Positions 8,084-10,471 of a stretch of DNA of 10,471 bases are shown piece by piece. Source of the DNA: Alphaproteobacteria bacterium (GTDB lineage Bacteria; Pseudomonadota; Alphaproteobacteria; JAAXGF01); assembly GCA_012267605.1 (NCBI GenBank), contig JAAXGF010000328.1, positions 1-10,471 of the forward strand, written 5' to 3'. A program made the position numbers and the translations under genes. Every line of letters starts with the position of its first letter. The first letter of the stretch is position 1. The notes under the pieces are model-generated. The model did no database searches. It was given only the letters and a program-made list of their open reading frames with translations, and was not told the origin of the DNA.

Positions 8084-8098
8084 GGATGCATAATCCAG
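8082..8098. repeat. 17-base inverted repeat in the sspA/sspB control region
   Basis: CTGGAT and ATCCAG are perfect 6-base complements around the 5-base centre GCATA. The dyad could be an operator for a dimeric regulator. In an sspB transcript it could form a 6-bp stem with a 5-base loop ending inside the ribosome binding site. The repeat is seen directly; either function is inference, and a 6+6 match can occur by chance. Confidence 0.5.
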
Positions 8099-8128
8099 TT
8101 CGACAGCTCCGTCAACGAATGGTACCGT
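8099..8128 (+). promoter_or_regulatory. Candidate promoter for sspA
   Basis: TTCGAC (8099-8104) lies 18 bases before TACCGT (8123-8128), which is preceded by TGG to give an extended -10 (TGnTA). The element shares the GGTACC core at 8121-8126 with the candidate sspB -10 on the other strand, so the two promoters would compete or be co-controlled. The match to consensus is modest. Confidence 0.3.
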
Positions 8129-8148
8129 CTACTCGCAACTGGCGGCAA
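8119..8148 (-). promoter_or_regulatory. Candidate promoter for the sspB operon
   Basis: On the minus strand, TTGCCG (8148-8143) and TACCAT (8124-8119) are 18 bases apart, each 4/6 to the sigma-70 consensus. This would give a leader of about 40 bases containing the inverted repeat. A rival is TTGACG (8115-8110) with GATTAT (8095-8090), but its start site would fall at the ribosome binding site. Both are weak and unproven. Confidence 0.3.
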
Positions 8149-8153
8149 GGTCC

Positions 8154-8158
8154 AGGAG
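8154..8158 (+). promoter_or_regulatory. Ribosome binding site of sspA
   Basis: AGGAG lies six bases before GTG at 8165. It supports the GTG start, after which the protein reaches its conserved YADYQATTPVDPRV stretch at residue 8, as expected for this family. Confidence 0.75.
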
Positions 8159-8164
8159 CGGGGT

Positions 8165-9358
8165 GTGCCTGATTCCAACATCATCTACGCGGACTATCAG
8201 GCGACAACGCCCGTGGACCCGCGTGTCCTCGCAAAGATAATGCCGTATTGGGCACAGTCGTTCGGAAACGCCCACTCCAACGACCACATCATCGGTTGGC
8301 GGGCTAACGAGGCCGTACTCAAGGCTGCCAAATCGGTCGCCGATCTCATCGGCGCGACTCCAAACGAAATCATTTTTACCTCCGGCGCGACCGAAGCCAA
8401 CAATTTCGCACTCTTGGGACTTGCGCGGCGTTCGTCACCCGAACGCCGCCGAATTCTTGTTAGTGCCATTGAACATAAATGTGTGCTTGCCGCTGCCCGC
8501 GCGCTTTCTGAACGTCTCGGCTTCATCGTAGAGACCATTCCTGTTGACGGCGACGGCTTAATCTGCGTCAACGAGCTAGAAAGTCGCCTCGATCCCACAG
8601 TTTTAGTGGTTTCCGCGATGGCGGTGAACAATGAGGTAGGGACCATTCAGGACATCCCAAGCATCGCCGCGCTTGTTCAGCCGCACGGGGCACTGCTTCA
8701 TTGCGACGCCGCGCAGGCGCCTTGCGCGATGGACGTGAGCGACCTAGCCTCACATGCAGACCTCATCAGTCTGTCGGGGCACAAAATTTACGGGCCTCAA
8801 GGAATAGGCGCCTTGTACCTTCGGCAGGCGTTACATGACCAAGTAGAGCCGCTGATTTACGGCGGCGGGCAACAGGAAGGCCTGCGTTCCGGTACCGTAC
8901 CGATGCCGCTCTGCGTTGGCCTAGGCGCCGCAGCCGAACTCGTCGCCGACCCGGAAGCCTGCAACGAGCGCCGGCGCATCTCTCAACTGCGCGATGCGTT
9001 CCTCAGCCGCCTACAAGATTACGATGCGCTGATTGGCGTCAACGGAGTTCTCGGAGACCGCCGACATCCCGGTAACGTCAACATCAGATTCGACAATTTC
9101 GATGCTCAGGATATCCTTGGCTCACTGCAACCGCGACTCGCGGCATCGACGGGAGCTGCATGTACTTCCGGCATTCCTGAGCCGTCGCATGTTCTACGCG
9201 CAATGGGATTGACCGAGGAGCAAAGCAATTCATCTATCCGGTTTAGCTTCGGGAGATTTTCCACCGAAAACGACGCCCATGACGCCGCAACCCTCGTGCA
9301 GGAATCCTTGGCACGATTGGCGGCAGCGGTTAATGTGAGCGACCGCAGCGTAGCGTGA
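8165..9358 (+). CDS. sspA: Cysteine desulfurase of the phosphorothioation system, SspA
   Basis: This 397-residue protein is a PLP-dependent NifS/IscS/DndA-type desulfurase that converts L-cysteine to L-alanine and carries a persulfide. It shows YADYQATTPVDPRV (8-21), TSGATEANN (72-80), the PLP lysine K207 in SGHKIYGPQGIG, and the sulfur-accepting C333 in TGAACTSGIPEPS. Numbering is close to E. coli IscS (Lys206, Cys328 from memory), so the enzyme looks complete. It starts with GTG behind a good AGGAG. It diverges from sspB and would supply sulfur to SspD. Cysteine desulfurases also serve Fe-S and tRNA thiolation pathways, but I see no iscU or other Isc/Suf partner, and its position beside sspB fits a dedicated SspA. 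The fold and reaction are certain; the pathway follows from context. Confidence 0.93.
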   Translation: MPDSNIIYADYQATTPVDPRVLAKIMPYWAQSFGNAHSNDHIIGWRANEAVLKAAKSVADLIGATPNEIIFTSGATEANNFALLGLARRSSPERRRILVSAIEHKCVLAAARALSERLGFIVETIPVDGDGLICVNELESRLDPTVLVVSAMAVNNEVGTIQDIPSIAALVQPHGALLHCDAAQAPCAMDVSDLASHADLISLSGHKIYGPQGIGALYLRQALHDQVEPLIYGGGQQEGLRSGTVPMPLCVGLGAAAELVADPEACNERRRISQLRDAFLSRLQDYDALIGVNGVLGDRRHPGNVNIRFDNFDAQDILGSLQPRLAASTGAACTSGIPEPSHVLRAMGLTEEQSNSSIRFSFGRFSTENDAHDAATLVQESLARLAAAVNVSDRSVA

Positions 9359-9363
9359 GCGAC
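9335..9363. repeat. 9-base direct repeat across the sspA stop codon
   Basis: GTGAGCGAC occurs at 9335-9343 and 9355-9363, 20 bases apart, with the second copy spanning the sspA TGA. Its place at the right edge of the island is suggestive, but it could be a small local duplication of C-terminal codons. Confidence 0.45.
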
Positions 9364-9479
9364 ATATGCAGGACTGCTCGGCATTGTCAAGAAGCGTGCC
9401 AAACCGGAGCGACTCAAGTCATCGGCTAAAAGCAAATCGAGCCACGGCCACAGGGCAGGCATTTGGTGGTAGTTTCGCC
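9359..9479. other. 121-base stretch after sspA without a confident gene
   Basis: No stem-loop followed by a T-run is visible after sspA, and no promoter stands out. An open frame begins at ATG 9366 and joins the 9480-9614 frame, but its first part has ordinary mixed codon usage and no good ribosome site. The composition change to GC-rich DNA begins in or just after this stretch. Confidence 0.4.
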
Positions 9480-9614
9480 ATGATTCACAACCGGTTCCGC
9501 TATCCAAACGAGCGAGCCCCGCGAATCCTCGCGCATGATCTCGCTCGCGGAGCGCGGCGATTGTTCGAGGCCGACCCGAATGACGTTGGATCCTCGGCAG
9601 GGCGCTTGCCATGA
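9480..9614 (+). CDS. Possible small gene or 3' remnant of a native gene
   Basis: This frame has 44 codons starting at ATG 9480 (MIHNRFRYPNERAPRILAHD). It could be extended upstream in frame to ATG 9366. From about 9500 the third positions are mostly G or C, like the genes to its right and unlike the island. Its TGA overlaps the ATG of the next gene in ATGA, which is the usual sign of a coupled gene pair. I recognise no domain. It may be a genuine short gene, or the surviving C-terminal end of a longer gene cut by arrival of the island. The upstream sequence offers only GGTGGTAG as a ribosome site. Confidence is low because the frame is short. Confidence 0.4.
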   Translation: MIHNRFRYPNERAPRILAHDLARGARRLFEADPNDVGSSAGRLP

Positions 9615-10204
9615 TCGACTTCGAGGCCGTGCGCCGCGCCTATTACTCCCCGCCTCCACCGGACGATCACGTGCCGACCGTCGAAGAGAGGATCGCGGCC
9701 CACGAGCGGCAGCGTGTCGCCGAGGCCCGCCGACGCGGGCTGAACATGCGCGATTCCCGCATGGGCGAGTACGGTTCCCTGATCGGCGGTCCGAGCAAGC
9801 CGCCAACCCGGTTCGGGGGCGGCCGCCCCGCCGAGTTCATGGCAAGGATGCCCCCGATGCCCATCGAATGGTTCGATCACGAGAACGCTCATCGCCGGGT
9901 GGCGTGCGCCGATCCCGAGCGCTACCTGGAAACGCTCTCGGCTGATCATCTGGCCGGGTTCGAGCCGCGTCCGAACGGCAGAACGCTGCGCCGCCTGCTC
10001 CGCGCCGAGCGCCTGACCGGGCCCGAAGCCCACATGATCGAACAATTCCTCACGCGCCTGCGCATGATCGAACTGGCGTACCTGCTGTCCCGCGCCGGCC
10101 TGACGATCCACGAGATCGCCCGAGCCATGCTGCTGTCGGGTTTGAAGACACCAGCGAAAGTGCATTGGCTGAACCAGTTCGCGGCGCCGCCCGCCGGTCA
10201 GTGA
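9611..10204 (+). CDS. Hypothetical protein, 197 residues, possible C-terminal helix-turn-helix
   Basis: I do not recognise this protein. It has a Pro-rich start (YYSPPPPDD at 11-19), an Arg/Glu-rich helix about 24-43, a Gly/Pro-rich linker about 53-84, and a helical C-terminal part. Residues about 155-178 (ELAYLLSRAGLTIHEIARAM, then LLSG) resemble a helix-turn-helix in spacing, with Gly163 at the turn. No signal peptide, membrane span or catalytic motif is visible. High GC at third positions marks it as a coding gene that matches ubiD rather than the Ssp genes. The ATG at 9611 overlaps the upstream frame in ATGA, with only weak Shine-Dalgarno sequence (GGCAGGG). ubiD starts 19 bases after its stop, so the two are probably co-transcribed. 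Regulatory or DNA-binding function is only a guess. Overlapping reverse-strand frames are GC-driven shadows. Confidence 0.7.
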   Translation: MIDFEAVRRAYYSPPPPDDHVPTVEERIAAHERQRVAEARRRGLNMRDSRMGEYGSLIGGPSKPPTRFGGGRPAEFMARMPPMPIEWFDHENAHRRVACADPERYLETLSADHLAGFEPRPNGRTLRRLLRAERLTGPEAHMIEQFLTRLRMIELAYLLSRAGLTIHEIARAMLLSGLKTPAKVHWLNQFAAPPAGQ

Positions 10205-10210
10205 ATCGTG

Positions 10211-10216
10211 AAGGAA
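10211..10216 (+). promoter_or_regulatory. Ribosome binding site of ubiD
   Basis: AAGGAA lies seven bases before ATG 10224. An in-frame TGA at 10209-10211 excludes a longer N-terminus, so this site fixes the start (a TTG one codon earlier is the only rival). Confidence 0.6.
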
Positions 10217-10223
10217 TGACTTG

Positions 10224-10471
10224 ATGTGGGCTGGAACCCAAACCAGGTTCGAGGATCTCAGGGCGTTCCTGAATCATCTCGAGACTCGGGGCGAACTGCG
10301 GCGCGTCAACGCCGAGGTGGATCCACGGTTGGAAATTACGGAAGTCTGCCGACGGACTCTTCTGCGCGAGGGACCCGCTCTGTTGTTCACCCGCCCCACC
10401 GGGAGCGATATCGCCGTACTGGGCATCCTGTTCGGCACAGCCAGCCGTATCGCCGCCGCGCTGGGTTCCGA
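10224..10471 (+). CDS. ubiD: UbiD family decarboxylase, N-terminal part only
   Basis: 82 codons are present before the right edge. My translation begins MWAGTQTRFEDLRAFLNHLE and continues with RGELRRV, VDPRLEITEV, GPALLF, and LFGTASRIAAALG near residue 70. These match the order and spacing of the start of UbiD (RDFL..LE..GELKRI, VDPHLEITEI, GPALLF, NLFGT). UbiD enzymes are prenylated-FMN-dependent decarboxylases; the namesake removes the carboxyl group from 3-octaprenyl-4-hydroxybenzoate in ubiquinone synthesis, while relatives act on other aromatic or unsaturated acids. The catalytic Glu-Arg-Glu residues lie beyond the window, so the substrate cannot be judged. It is probably a native housekeeping gene and serves as the chromosomal landmark beside the island. 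Confidence 0.88.
   Translation, partial: MWAGTQTRFEDLRAFLNHLETRGELRRVNAEVDPRLEITEVCRRTLLREGPALLFTRPTGSDIAVLGILFGTASRIAAALGS

Noticed and set aside
8071..8184. N-terminal extension of sspB to ATG 8184
   Set aside because: It overlaps the start of sspA, has no Shine-Dalgarno, and the added residues precede the conserved DUF4007 start.
8197..8646. 149-codon minus-strand frame inside sspA
   Set aside because: It is antisense to a strongly conserved cysteine desulfurase and has no family resemblance.
9500..10165. 221-codon minus-strand frame opposite the 197-residue gene, and the 136-codon plus-strand frame at 9535-9945
   Set aside because: GC-rich DNA makes long frames in all phases. The 9611-10204 frame has the better codon pattern and the ATGA coupling plus ubiD spacing.
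1..10471. CRISPR array, tRNA, rRNA, insertion sequence or integrase
   Set aside because: I found no regularly spaced repeats, tRNA-like cloverleaf segments, transposase or recombinase motifs on either strand by reading.

Overview
The window holds a phage-defence island of the Ssp (single-strand DNA phosphorothioation) type, next to what looks like native chromosome of a GC-rich bacterium, probably a proteobacterium. Sampled lines (not a full computation) run about 47% GC in the left part, about 60% in the middle genes and about 67% right of 9.5 kb. A ubiD-type decarboxylase gene begins at the right edge.

Layout. Positions 1-8070 carry a minus-strand gene train in the order sspB, sspC, sspD, a 151-base gap, sspF, sspG, sspH (its start only; it runs off the left edge). 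Spacing is very tight except at the gap: sspB/sspC share a TAATG, sspC/sspD are one base apart, sspF/sspG 12 bases apart, and sspG/sspH overlap in ATGA. sspA (cysteine desulfurase) lies on the plus strand from 8165 and diverges from sspB across a 94-base control region. That region holds a 17-base inverted repeat which, in the sspB leader, would fold into a hairpin touching the ribosome binding site. An sspB reading frame is open further upstream to 8184, overlapping sspA, but the ribosome binding sites and family N-termini favour 8070 for sspB and GTG 8165 for sspA.

How the genes work together (known for the family, inferred here). SspA takes sulfur from L-cysteine. SspD, an ATP-pyrophosphatase/PAPS-reductase-like Fe-S protein, SspC, a P-loop ATPase, and SspB, a DUF4007 protein reported as a DNA nickase, place sulfur in the backbone of one DNA strand. 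The second block, a PLD-nuclease/DEAD-box helicase fusion, a 72-residue helical protein and an SMC/DndD-like ATPase, fits the SspFGH restriction module, which is reported to damage unmodified DNA. No SspE is seen in the window.

Right side. After sspA come a 121-base stretch with no confident gene, a possible 44-codon remnant or small gene (9480-9614), an unrecognised 197-residue gene coupled to it by ATGA, and the 5' end of ubiD. The composition change places one island boundary roughly at 9.36-9.5 kb. No tRNA, rRNA, CRISPR array, insertion sequence or integrase was found.
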